From Verrucomicrobiaceae bacterium E54 (GTDB lineage: Bacteria > Verrucomicrobiota > Verrucomicrobiia > Verrucomicrobiales > Akkermansiaceae), in the NCBI GenBank assembly GCA_022548915.1, contig JAKZES010000010.1, forward strand, positions 62,001 through 126,000: a DNA stretch of 64,000 nt, given 5' to 3'. Every line of letters begins with the position of its first letter. The first letter of the stretch is position 1. Of this stretch, positions 8,400 through 16,203 are shown in pieces. The notes under the pieces were generated by a model. That model worked only from the letters and a program-made list of their open reading frames with translations. It was not told where the DNA came from and ran no database searches. The position numbers and the translations under genes are program-made.

Positions 8400-9161
8400 A
8401 TGAATGAACTGACGGTGATCAAGGCCGGGACCGGGGTGTTGACCCGGGTCGAGGATGGCACGCTCGATGGCGCGGCGCTGGTCCGCTTGGTGACCGCGAT
8501 CGCCGGCCTCATCGAGGATGGCGAACGCTGCGTGCTGGTCAGTTCGGGCGCGGTGGGCGCCGGCGTTTCCGCCTTCGGGCTGACCGGCTATCCCGATGAG
8601 CTGGTCACGCGCCAGGCCTGTGCGGCGGTTGGTCAGGCGCGGTTGATGCACACCTACGAAAACCTCTTCCGCAACTTCGGTCTCTCCGTCGCCCAGGTCC
8701 TTCTCGCCGGAGCCGACCTCGGCAGCCCCGACCGGGCGGAATACGTTCGCAACACGCTGACCCGCCTGCTGGCCACCGACGGCATTCTGCCCATCCTCAA
8801 CGAGAACGACTCGGTCGCCGTCGAGGAACTCCGGGTCGGCGACAACGACATGCTTTCCGCCCGGGTGGCCCGCTTGCTGGGGGCCCGACGGCTGATCCTG
8901 CTGACCAGCGTGGATGGTCTGTTGGAACCGAGTCGCAACGAAGTGGTCGCTGAAGTGACCGACCTGGCCACGGTCGAAGGGTTCGTCCGGGAGGATCAGG
9001 GTCGGTTCTCGATCGGGGGAATGGCCTCGAAGCTGAAGGCCGTGCAGCTTGCCGTGGAATGTGGTATCGAGACCCACATCGCTCACGGACGCCATCCGGA
9101 GCGCCTCGCGGGTATTATCGCTGGTGAACCTGGGCTCTCGACACGGTTTCTCGTGAGATAG
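8400..9161 (+). CDS. proB: glutamate 5-kinase, short form without PUA domain
   Basis: ProB phosphorylates glutamate at the gamma carboxyl in the first step of proline synthesis. The 253-residue product carries the amino-acid-kinase fold: KAGTGVLT near the N-terminus, VSSGAVGAG, the substrate stretch NENDSVAVEELRVGDND, and GGMASKLKAV near the end. It stops after the kinase domain and lacks the C-terminal PUA domain of E. coli-type ProB (about 367 residues). ATG 8400 is chosen since the 50 upstream in-frame codons overlap the RRM gene and show no similarity. proA begins three bases after the stop. Confidence 0.94.
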   Translation: MNELTVIKAGTGVLTRVEDGTLDGAALVRLVTAIAGLIEDGERCVLVSSGAVGAGVSAFGLTGYPDELVTRQACAAVGQARLMHTYENLFRNFGLSVAQVLLAGADLGSPDRAEYVRNTLTRLLATDGILPILNENDSVAVEELRVGDNDMLSARVARLLGARRLILLTSVDGLLEPSRNEVVAEVTDLATVEGFVREDQGRFSIGGMASKLKAVQLAVECGIETHIAHGRHPERLAGIIAGEPGLSTRFLVR

Positions 9162-9164
9162 AAA

Positions 9165-10469
9165 ATGCTGAAATTTGCCGATCTCTTAAGACCAATGATT
9201 TCAGAAGAAATTCACGAACAAATTGAATTCATGGCCAGGCGGGCTCGGGCGGCCGCGCTGAAGCTTTCTCAGCTCTCGACGGACGGGAAGAATGCGATCT
9301 TGGCCGCGATGGCGACCGGACTCCGCGAGGCGACTCCGGCGGTGTTGGCGGCCAACGCCAAGGATCTTTCAGCGGGCGGGGAAAAGGGCCTGGCCCCGGC
9401 CATGCTCGATCGGCTCCGGCTCGATGAGGCGCGTGTCGAGGCGATTGCCGGCGGAATCGAGCAGGTCGCCGGGCTCCCCGATCCGGTCGGCCAGGTGATG
9501 GAGTCCTGGACCCGCCCGAACGGCATGCGTTTGGAGCAGGTGCGGGTGCCGATCGGGACCATCGGGATCATTTTCGAGAGTCGTCCCAACGTCACCAGCG
9601 ATGCCGCGGTGCTCTGTCTCAAGGCGGGCAATGCGACCATCCTCCGCGGGGGATCGGAGGCGATCCACTCAAACCGGGCGATAGCCGAGGCCTTGGCGTC
9701 GGCGGGCGCTGCGGCCGGCATGCCCGACAATGCGATCCAGCTTGTCCCCTTCACCGACCGTGAAAGCGTGACCGCGCTGTGCAGGATGGAGAGGTGGCTC
9801 GACGTGATCATTCCGCGCGGCGGTCGGGGCTTGATCGGAACGGTCGTCTCGCAGGCCCGCATGCCGGTGATCAAGCACTACGACGGCATCTGCCACACCT
9901 ATGTCGACGCCGCCGCGGACCCCGACATGGCGGTCCGGATCGCGGTCGATGCCAAGACCCAGAAGCCCGGCGTGTGCAATGCAATGGAAACCCTGCTCGT
10001 TCACGAGTCCGTCGCTGCCGGTTTCCTGCCGCGTGTCGCCGAAGCACTGCGCGCCAAGGGGGTAGAACTCCGCGGCTGCAAGCGGACGCGGGCGGTGATC
10101 GACTGCCAAGCAGCGACCGAGGAGGACTGGAGCACCGAATATCTCGACCTGATCCTCTCGATCCGGGTGGTCGAGTCGCTCGATGAAGCGGTGGCGCACA
10201 TCAACAGCTACGGATCCCACCATTCCGAGTGCATCGTCACCGGCGACGAGGGCGCGGCGTCGCGCTTTTTGTCCGCCGTTGACTCGGCGTGTGTGTTCCA
10301 CAATGTCTCCAGCCGCTTTGCCGATGGTGAGGAGTTCGGGTTCGGGGCCGAGATCGGCATTTCCACCGAGAAGCTGCATGCCCGCGGACCGATGGGGCTG
10401 AGGGAGTTGACCAGCTATCAGTATCGGATCCGTGGGGAAGGGCAGACGAAAGGGGGCGAGGAGCCATGA
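9165..10469 (+). CDS. proA: gamma-glutamyl phosphate reductase
   Basis: ProA reduces glutamyl-5-phosphate to glutamate semialdehyde, the second proline step. The 434-residue product has the aldehyde-dehydrogenase fold: PIGTIGIIFESRPNV, LRGGSEAIHSN, PRGGRGLI, and the catalytic Cys271 in PGVCNAMET. HHSECIVTGD and the EIGIST end are typical too. It is coupled to proB. The first 30 bases (ATG 9165 to a second ATG at 9195) are A/T-rich; either ATG may be used. A REPIN-like repeat follows the stop. Confidence 0.96.
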   Translation: MLKFADLLRPMISEEIHEQIEFMARRARAAALKLSQLSTDGKNAILAAMATGLREATPAVLAANAKDLSAGGEKGLAPAMLDRLRLDEARVEAIAGGIEQVAGLPDPVGQVMESWTRPNGMRLEQVRVPIGTIGIIFESRPNVTSDAAVLCLKAGNATILRGGSEAIHSNRAIAEALASAGAAAGMPDNAIQLVPFTDRESVTALCRMERWLDVIIPRGGRGLIGTVVSQARMPVIKHYDGICHTYVDAAADPDMAVRIAVDAKTQKPGVCNAMETLLVHESVAAGFLPRVAEALRAKGVELRGCKRTRAVIDCQAATEEDWSTEYLDLILSIRVVESLDEAVAHINSYGSHHSECIVTGDEGAASRFLSAVDSACVFHNVSSRFADGEEFGFGAEIGISTEKLHARGPMGLRELTSYQYRIRGEGQTKGGEEP

Positions 10470-10487
10470 TCGTTGACGCGTTTCCTG

Positions 10488-10604
10488 CCAGTGGCATGAC
10501 CGTCCTGGTCATGGGCGGCCGAGGCCCGGAGCGAGTGATCGATTTCCATTGGGGCAGGTATGGCGCGCCTGGCCCATTCATGACCGGGACGGTCATGCCA
10601 CTGG
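10488..10604. repeat. REPIN-like hairpin pair, copy 1
   Basis: Two 26-base arms face each other (10488-10513 and 10579-10604) with one mismatch. Each arm holds the near-palindrome CATGACCGTCCCGGTCATG (copy 1 left has CTGG in place of CCGG). The 117-base unit sits between proA and the menG methyltransferase. The same arm recurs as a pair at 29456-29556. A short open frame over this spot is produced by the repeat and is not a gene. Confidence 0.85.
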
Positions 10605-10677
10605 TAGGTGGGAGATGTCAGTTGGGTGGAGCTGTGTTCGAGGCTTGGCGAAATCCAAATCGGGGGTAACTGGAAGC

Positions 10678-11364
10678 GTGGGCAGTGGCACCATTCAGGA
10701 CCCGGAGTACGTGCGCGAGGCTTTCGCCCGCATCGCGGACCGCTACGTCACGACCAATCACGTGCTGAGTCTCGGCACCGACATCCTGTGGCGTCGCAAG
10801 GTCGCGCGTATCGTCCGCGGCTGGAAACCGGAGCGGGTTCTGGACATCGCGACCGGCACCGGGGACCTTGCGCTGGAGATCCAGGACGCCTGCCCGGACG
10901 CCGAGGTGATTGGCAGTGACTTCTGCGCGGAAATGCTCGAGCACGCCAAGGCTCGGGGTCTCGCCAAGACCCTGGTGGCCGATGCCTTGGCGCTGCCTTT
11001 CGAGGATGAGTCCTTTGATGCGGTGACCGTCGCCTTTGGCCTGCGGAACATGGCGAGCTACCCCGATGCCTTGAAGGAGATGCACCGCGTGCTGCGTCCG
11101 GGCGGGCACCTGCTGGTTCTCGATTTTTCGCTACCGGAGGGGGTGCTGCGCCGACCCTACCGGTGGTATCTGCACCGGGTGCTGCCGAAGCTCGCCGGGT
11201 GGCTCACGCGCCAACCGGACGCCTACGAGTACCTGGGCGGCTCGATCGAGGAGTTCCCGATGGGCGGGGAGATGACCCGACTGATGGATGAATGTGGGTT
11301 TTCCGAAACCGAGGCCTGCCCGCTGACCTTCGGTGTCGCGAGTATCTATACCGGGCGACGGTGA
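10678..11364 (+). CDS. ubiE: demethylmenaquinone/ubiquinone methyltransferase (UbiE/MenG family)
   Basis: The enzyme methylates the quinone ring, the last step of menaquinone synthesis (and a step of ubiquinone synthesis), using S-adenosylmethionine. The 228-residue product shows MenG hallmarks: FARIADRYVTTNHVLSLGTDILWRR is the family signature, then SAM motif I LDIATGTGDLAL, VADALALPFEDESFD, FGLRNM, and the end motif LTFGVASIYTG. The start is uncertain: GTG 10678 gives a normal N-terminus. An upstream ATG at 10615 would add 21 residues of no clear similarity and lies next to the repeat. Confidence 0.92.
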   Translation: MGSGTIQDPEYVREAFARIADRYVTTNHVLSLGTDILWRRKVARIVRGWKPERVLDIATGTGDLALEIQDACPDAEVIGSDFCAEMLEHAKARGLAKTLVADALALPFEDESFDAVTVAFGLRNMASYPDALKEMHRVLRPGGHLLVLDFSLPEGVLRRPYRWYLHRVLPKLAGWLTRQPDAYEYLGGSIEEFPMGGEMTRLMDECGFSETEACPLTFGVASIYTGRR

Positions 11365-11403
11365 CCCCTCAGCGCCCGCTTTCCATCGACGTCACCGACT
11401 CCT

Positions 11404-11601
11404 CCCGGGCAACTCAGCGAACTCCGCGTCGGAAGCGGCCCGCAAGAGGGCGGGATTGCTCCCTTTACGGGCTGGCTGGACGAGATCGCGTTGTGGAAGC
11501 GGCCTCTGACGGCAGTCGAGGTCGCGGCGCAATATCGCTCGGCCAGGGGAGAGGAAGCTCCGGAACCTTCGCGGGCACCGTCGCCTGGGAATCCCCGGTG
11601 A
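11404..11601 (+). pseudogene. LamG-domain C-terminal remnant
   Basis: In one plus-strand frame these bases read PGQLSELRVGSGPQEGG, then FTGWLDEIALWKRPLTAVEV, then AAQYRSARG and a stop at 11599-11601. This is the standard last strand region of a LamG/concanavalin-like domain (GxLDEVALW ... LT..EV...Y). No start codon or N-terminal part exists upstream, where menG ends at 11364. The remnant runs antisense through the last 137 bases of the isomerase-like gene. It is best read as the tail of a destroyed LamG protein gene. Confidence 0.75.
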
Positions 11602-12391
11602 GTCTGCGCCAGGCGTCCATCGACTTCGCGAGGTGGACCGTGGCGGGTTGTTTGATCGCGTAGCATTGGAGGCCGACCGGGCCCCGGTAGCCGATCTCGT
11701 CGAGCAGCTTGAGCATCTGCGAAACCTCGAAGCTACCCTCGCCGAGCGGACGGATCAGGCGGTCCCAGCCCATGGCTCGCGTGTCGCCGGTGTCGGCACC
11801 GTTGATCGAGACGAGCTTCAGGTGGGGAGCGGCGGCGCGGATCGTCTTCTCCAGATCGGCGGGGTCGCTCTGCTTGAGGAAATGGCAGAGGTTGAAGGAA
11901 ACACCGAGGTTCTTGCGCTCCACCTGGCGAAGCAGGCGCAGGCAGCTCGCGACGGTGTCGGTGTGGAAGTTGGTGTGCGGGTAGAGCACGACCTCGAGCC
12001 CGAGTTCCGCTCCGAGGTCGCAGACCTTCCGGATCGACGGGACGACGATCTCGTCGGTCGAGCGACCATTGACCGCCAACCATACCTTGGTCTCGCGACC
12101 CTTGAGCGCCTTGAGCTCGGAGACGACCTTGTCGGGGACCGGGCAGCTTGTGGCGTTGGCATTCAGAACCAGATAGGTGGCGCCCAGCTTGAGTCCGCGC
12201 TGATCGAGGGCTTTGAGCATCCGGGCGTGATTGCCAACGCGACCGACCAGTCCGTCGTAACCCAATTCGGCGAGAAGAGCGGCCTGCTTCTCCGGTGACT
12301 TTAGGTCGGTGAGCCCGTTGTCGAAGGCGAAGAAACTCCGGGCGAACAGAGCGTGTGTCAGCAGCAGGGTGATGGTGAGGATTATCTTCAT
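11465..12391 (-). CDS. secreted sugar isomerase/epimerase-like TIM-barrel protein (AP endonuclease family 2)
   Basis: The 308-residue frame begins with a signal peptide (MKIILTITLLLTHALFA) followed by a xylose-isomerase-like barrel. Recognisable parts are LAELGYDGLVGR, VVLYPHTNF, NLGVSFNLCHFLK and YRGPVGLQCYAI. In this family such residues (His, Glu, Asp) bind a divalent metal. The gene ends one base before the Gfo/Idh oxidoreductase region upstream (stop at 12393, start at 12391), so the two form one transcription unit and probably act on one sugar derivative. The last ~45 residues, from about 264 on, are Pro/Ser/Arg-rich and are antisense to a LamG remnant, so the C-terminus appears to be a replacement. 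Confidence 0.82.
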   Translation of the reverse strand: MKIILTITLLLTHALFARSFFAFDNGLTDLKSPEKQAALLAELGYDGLVGRVGNHARMLKALDQRGLKLGATYLVLNANATSCPVPDKVVSELKALKGRETKVWLAVNGRSTDEIVVPSIRKVCDLGAELGLEVVLYPHTNFHTDTVASCLRLLRQVERKNLGVSFNLCHFLKQSDPADLEKTIRAAAPHLKLVSINGADTGDTRAMGWDRLIRPLGEGSFEVSQMLKLLDEIGYRGPVGLQCYAIKQPATVHLAKSMDAWRRLTGDSQATVPAKVPELPLPWPSDIAPRPRLPSEAASTTRSRPASP

Positions 12392-12392
12392 G

Positions 12393-13703
12393 TTAGAGTT
12401 TCCAAGGGGCTCGATAAGTGCCGGTCAGCAGCGTGTTGACATCCGTGTCGTTGGTGAATCGCTCGGTCTCGGGATCCCACTCCAGCCGTTTGCCGCGTTG
12501 GATCGCGATGTGACCGATCTGGCCGATGGAGCAGGTCCGGTGACCGATCTCGGCGTCGGCCATCGGCTTTGTACCATTGCGGATCGCGGAAATGAAGTCC
12601 TCCTTGTCGCCGCGGGTCGGCACCCGCTTGTCGGAGTCCTTGAGCTTGATGCGCAGCAGCTTCGGATCGCTGGCCTTGAGTCCGCCCTGGCTGTGCCAGT
12701 GCGCCTGGATCCAGCCCTCGTCGCCCTCCACCCGCAGGTAGGGAACGTCCATCTTGTAGTCGAGGCTGACGCCGTCGGCGTATTGATAGTGCAGCTCGAA
12801 ATCGACGAGGGTGTTCCACAACGAACCCTCGGGCGGGAAGCTGCCATTGCCTTCGACGGATATCGGGCCGCTGCGTTCGCTGCCGTTGATCAGGCTGGCG
12901 ACATCCAGGAGGTGGGTGCCCCAGTTGGTGACAATGCCGTCGCCGTAGTCGAGGATGCGCATCCAGCCCGGGCGACCGTTGTGGGCTGTTGGATGGACGC
13001 GGTCGACCGTGTAAGGGGCCTGCGGTGCGGGTCCGAGCCACATCTCATAGTCGAGGTGGTCGGGCACCGGCATCGGTTTCGGATCACCGAAGCCGTCGCC
13101 TTTTTCGCGGGGCACACCCACTTCGAAGCGCTTGAGTTTGCCGAGGTAGCCGTTGATTGCGAGGTCGGCGGCTTTCGTCATGTAGCCGTGGGACCGGCAT
13201 TCCGAGTCGGTGCGGAAGACGACGCCCTTGCGCTTGACGGCATCGGCAAGAACCCGGCCCTCCGCGAGATACCGGGTGAGCGGCTTCTCGCAGCTGACGT
13301 GCAGGCCCTTCTCGACCGCGGCCAGCGAAGTGATCACGTGCCAATGGTCGGGGGTCGAGTTCATCACGGCGTCGAGTCCTTCCATTTCGAGCGCCTCGCG
13401 CCAGTCGGTGAATAGCTTGCAGTCGCGATTGCCGTAGGTCTGATCGATCTTCGTCTTGGTGACCTCCGCCCGCTTGCGATCGACGTCGCACACGGCGACG
13501 ATCCGGACCTCGGGCAGGCCGAGCAGGGTGGGGAGGTTGGTGAAGAAGGCCTGCCGCCCGGTCCCGAGCATGAGCAGGTTGATCTGGTTCGAGGGGGATG
13601 CCTTGCCCAGCAATCGGGATGGGATGATCAAGGGCAGGGCGGCGGCCCCCAGGCCACCGATGACGCGGCGGCGGCTGATCAAGGAGGCTTTGGAGTCGGT
13701 CAC
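12393..13703 (-). CDS. Gfo/Idh/MocA family oxidoreductase with twin-arginine signal
   Basis: The 436-residue NAD(P)-dependent sugar dehydrogenase-type protein has a Tat-like leader (SRRRVIGGLGAAALPLIIPS). A Rossmann domain follows (INLLMLGTGRQA, VAVCDVDRKR, and the catalytic EKPLTRY region with the Lys). The C-terminal substrate domain includes NWGTHLLDVASL with the family His. The start is GTG 13703, immediately before the leader; longer frames to 14072 add unrelated residues. Tat export suggests it folds with a bound cofactor and acts in the periplasm. It is the first gene of the pair with the TIM-barrel protein and is divergent from the esterase. Confidence 0.9.
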   Translation of the reverse strand: MTDSKASLISRRRVIGGLGAAALPLIIPSRLLGKASPSNQINLLMLGTGRQAFFTNLPTLLGLPEVRIVAVCDVDRKRAEVTKTKIDQTYGNRDCKLFTDWREALEMEGLDAVMNSTPDHWHVITSLAAVEKGLHVSCEKPLTRYLAEGRVLADAVKRKGVVFRTDSECRSHGYMTKAADLAINGYLGKLKRFEVGVPREKGDGFGDPKPMPVPDHLDYEMWLGPAPQAPYTVDRVHPTAHNGRPGWMRILDYGDGIVTNWGTHLLDVASLINGSERSGPISVEGNGSFPPEGSLWNTLVDFELHYQYADGVSLDYKMDVPYLRVEGDEGWIQAHWHSQGGLKASDPKLLRIKLKDSDKRVPTRGDKEDFISAIRNGTKPMADAEIGHRTCSIGQIGHIAIQRGKRLEWDPETERFTNDTDVNTLLTGTYRAPWKL

Positions 13704-13917
13704 GGTCAAGCATACGCGGCCCCGACCGGATTCCTCGCAGAAGCCCGGAGGTTGTGTGAAGTACCCCTCCATCAAGCCCGATGGGTTGAACGCAAGGGAC
13801 GGGGTTTCACGGGAATGGACTCGGAGCCGGCGTCGCCCCTTCCTGAGTCTCCACCGAGGGAACGAGCCACCGTCGCAACATTGTGTCGGTGGATCGGATT
13901 GGGTAGGAATCCACGCA

Positions 13918-15684
13918 ATGAGAAACACATGGAGCCTGGTTTTTTGCTTCCTGATCTCCGTGCTGACATCCGCTGCCGACCGGGTCGCGCTGTGGCCGGA
14001 AGGAAAGATCCCGAATTTCCAGGCCCGGCAGATTGCGGCCACCACCCAGGAGGCCGCCGTGCCGGGATTCAAGGCCGCGGATCACGCCATGCCGCACCTC
14101 GATTGGTACGAAGCGCCGGCGGAGAGGAACGGGGCATGCATGCTGCTCATTTCCGGTGGCGGCTACCAGAACTGCTGCGATGGGGTGTGGATCGACCGGG
14201 TCGCCAAAAGGTTCACCGAACTCGGGTTCGTGTGCGCGAGCCTGACCTACCGCACGCCGCGTCCGCAGGGTTTGCCGATCTACCAGAGCGCGTGGGAGGA
14301 CGGTCAGCGCGCCGTTCGCCTGGTGCGCAACGACGCGGCCAAGCGCGGCTTCGATCCGGAAAAGATCGGCGTGCTTGGCTTTTCCGCCGGATCTCACCTG
14401 GCGGTTCTGCTTGGCACGAGCGCACTCACACCGGCTTACGGGCCGGTGGACGAACTCGACCAACTGCCCTGCCACATCAACTGGGCGGTGCCCATCTACA
14501 CGGCCTACGCGCTCACGGATGGCCTCACGGGTCCCAATACACGCGATGGGGATGCGATCGATGTGAAACTAACGGACGCGTTCAAGTTCGATGCCAGAAC
14601 TTGTCCGATGGCACTCTTCCATGGCGGGACCGATGTCTATTCTCCGAATGGCTCGACGCAGATCTACCGTCAGCTTCGGCGGATGAAGATTCCGGCCGAG
14701 CTCCATCTCTTTGCGGATCGCGGCCACGGTTTCATGGGCAACCCGGACAGGGGGGAGGACGGCGCCGCCTATGACCACTGGCTCGACCGGATCCCCGAGT
14801 TTTTCCGCCAGATGAATTTTGACGGGCGTCTCGGTGCGGAAGTCGACCTGATGACCCGCTATCCGAACGACGATGCACGCGGCGAGCATCACAAGGAGCC
14901 GGTCTGGCCGGAAGGCCGGATGCCGGATGTGCAGGCCAAGCAGTGCCAGCCCTACCTCGAGTGGCACATGCCCAAGGATCGCGCGACCCAGGCGATCCAG
15001 ATCATCTATTCGGGTGGCTCGTATCAAGGCAACGATCCGGACGGATTCGAAGTGGCCCCTGCAAGGCGATACCTGAACGAAAAGGGCATGACGGTCGTGA
15101 CGATGAAATACCGCACACCCCGTCCGCAGGGGGGGCTGGCGAAGCACACCACGGCGTGGCAGGATCTGCAGAGGGCCGTCCGGATCGTTCGGAGCAAGGC
15201 CGCGGCGAAAGGCCTCGACCCGGACCGGATCGGCATCATGGGATCCTCGGCCGGGGGACACCTGACGCTGATGGGCGCGACCAGCTCGAAGCGCCGTTCC
15301 TACCGGCCGATCGACGACCTGGACAAGCTTGCCTGCAACGTCCAGTGGGCGGTCGCGATCTACCCCGCCTATGCGCTGACAGATGGTGAAAACTCCCACA
15401 ATGCGACCGGCGGAAACGCAGACGATGCCCGGCTTGCTCCGGAGTTTTCCTTCGACCTGGCGACCTGTCCGATGCTGTTCCTGCACGGCGATGCGGACGG
15501 CTGGGCCGCCATGAATTCGGTTAAATGCTGGGAACAGCTGCGCCGGATGGGCATCCAGTCGGACCTTCACACACTCGCCAAACGCGGCCACTGTTTTCAG
15601 AGAAAGGCCGCCCCGGGCACCGGCAGCTACACCTGGATGGATCGCATTTGGGAGTTCATGAACCACAAGGGGTTCAATCGATAG
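13918..15684 (+). CDS. secreted tandem alpha/beta hydrolase (two esterase domains)
   Basis: The 588-residue protein has a signal peptide (MRNTWSLVFCFLISVLTSAA) and two copies of an acetyl-esterase/BD-FAE-like domain. Domain 1 holds MLLISGGGYQN (oxyanion region), GFSAGS with nucleophile Ser156, FHGGTDVY (Asp) and RGHGF (His). Domain 2 holds QIIYSGGSYQGN, GSSAGG with Ser444, LHGDADGW and KRGHCF. Both share the phrase TYRTPRPQG/KYRTPRPQG, which indicates internal duplication. Both Ser-Asp-His sets look complete, so both domains may be active. The role is probably deacetylation or deacylation of plant or algal polysaccharide. ATG 13918 fits the leader; the frame is open back to 13456 but antisense to the oxidoreductase. 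Confidence 0.9.
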   Translation: MRNTWSLVFCFLISVLTSAADRVALWPEGKIPNFQARQIAATTQEAAVPGFKAADHAMPHLDWYEAPAERNGACMLLISGGGYQNCCDGVWIDRVAKRFTELGFVCASLTYRTPRPQGLPIYQSAWEDGQRAVRLVRNDAAKRGFDPEKIGVLGFSAGSHLAVLLGTSALTPAYGPVDELDQLPCHINWAVPIYTAYALTDGLTGPNTRDGDAIDVKLTDAFKFDARTCPMALFHGGTDVYSPNGSTQIYRQLRRMKIPAELHLFADRGHGFMGNPDRGEDGAAYDHWLDRIPEFFRQMNFDGRLGAEVDLMTRYPNDDARGEHHKEPVWPEGRMPDVQAKQCQPYLEWHMPKDRATQAIQIIYSGGSYQGNDPDGFEVAPARRYLNEKGMTVVTMKYRTPRPQGGLAKHTTAWQDLQRAVRIVRSKAAAKGLDPDRIGIMGSSAGGHLTLMGATSSKRRSYRPIDDLDKLACNVQWAVAIYPAYALTDGENSHNATGGNADDARLAPEFSFDLATCPMLFLHGDADGWAAMNSVKCWEQLRRMGIQSDLHTLAKRGHCFQRKAAPGTGSYTWMDRIWEFMNHKGFNR

Positions 15685-15844
15685 GCTCGCTGGTGAACGT
15701 GGGTGTTGCCCGCCCTTCTGGCCGCGGCCCGATCAGCCCGGTCGAGGAGCTGAAGAACGGATAACGCTGAGCGCTGAAGGATCCGCCCGTTCGAGCTGGT
15801 GGCTGGGCGTGCCCATGATAGGATGCGCACAATCAAACAGATTC

Positions 15845-16123
15845 ATGGATATTACCAACAAGACCCGGAAGCCATTGAGCGTGCCCCTGCCCGGGGGAAA
15901 GAAGCTCTTTCTCCAGGCGGGAAAGACCGGCCAGATCAATCCAAAGGCGCTCCAGCATCCGCCCCTGGCCAAACTGATCGAGGCCGGAGACGTGGAAACG
16001 GGGGCCGCGGGTGCCGGGCGCAAAGCCCGTGGGGGAAGCGCCTCGTCCGGTCCGGCAGTCGGCACCACCAGTGGTGGCAACAAGGGTGGCGGCGGTGCCG
16101 CGCGTCAATCGGGTGACCGGTAA
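15845..16123 (+). CDS. small conserved-looking protein of unknown function
   Basis: This 92-residue protein is not assigned to a named family. Its first half is compact (MDITNKTRKPLSVPLPGGKK, then LFLQAGKTGQINPKA and LAKLIEAGDVE) and looks like a small beta-rich domain. The rest is a low-complexity Gly/Ser/Ala tail (GGNKGGGGAARQSGDR). ATG 15845 is chosen over the in-frame ATG 15809 because the ordered region starts there. The tail could be an unstructured linker or tether. It stands alone between the esterase and the convergent GH92 gene. Confidence 0.6.
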   Translation: MDITNKTRKPLSVPLPGGKKLFLQAGKTGQINPKALQHPPLAKLIEAGDVETGAAGAGRKARGGSASSGPAVGTTSGGNKGGGGAARQSGDR

Positions 16124-16203
16124 TGCCTGGCGCACTCCTCCCCCGACTGCCTGAGGTTTGCTTGTGAAGGGGGGCTTTGGGCACTCTCTATCGTTGCTGC
16201 CCG

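Noticed and set aside
10466-10669. Short plus-strand frame after proA
   Set aside because: It is made by the REPIN-like hairpins and has no coding character.
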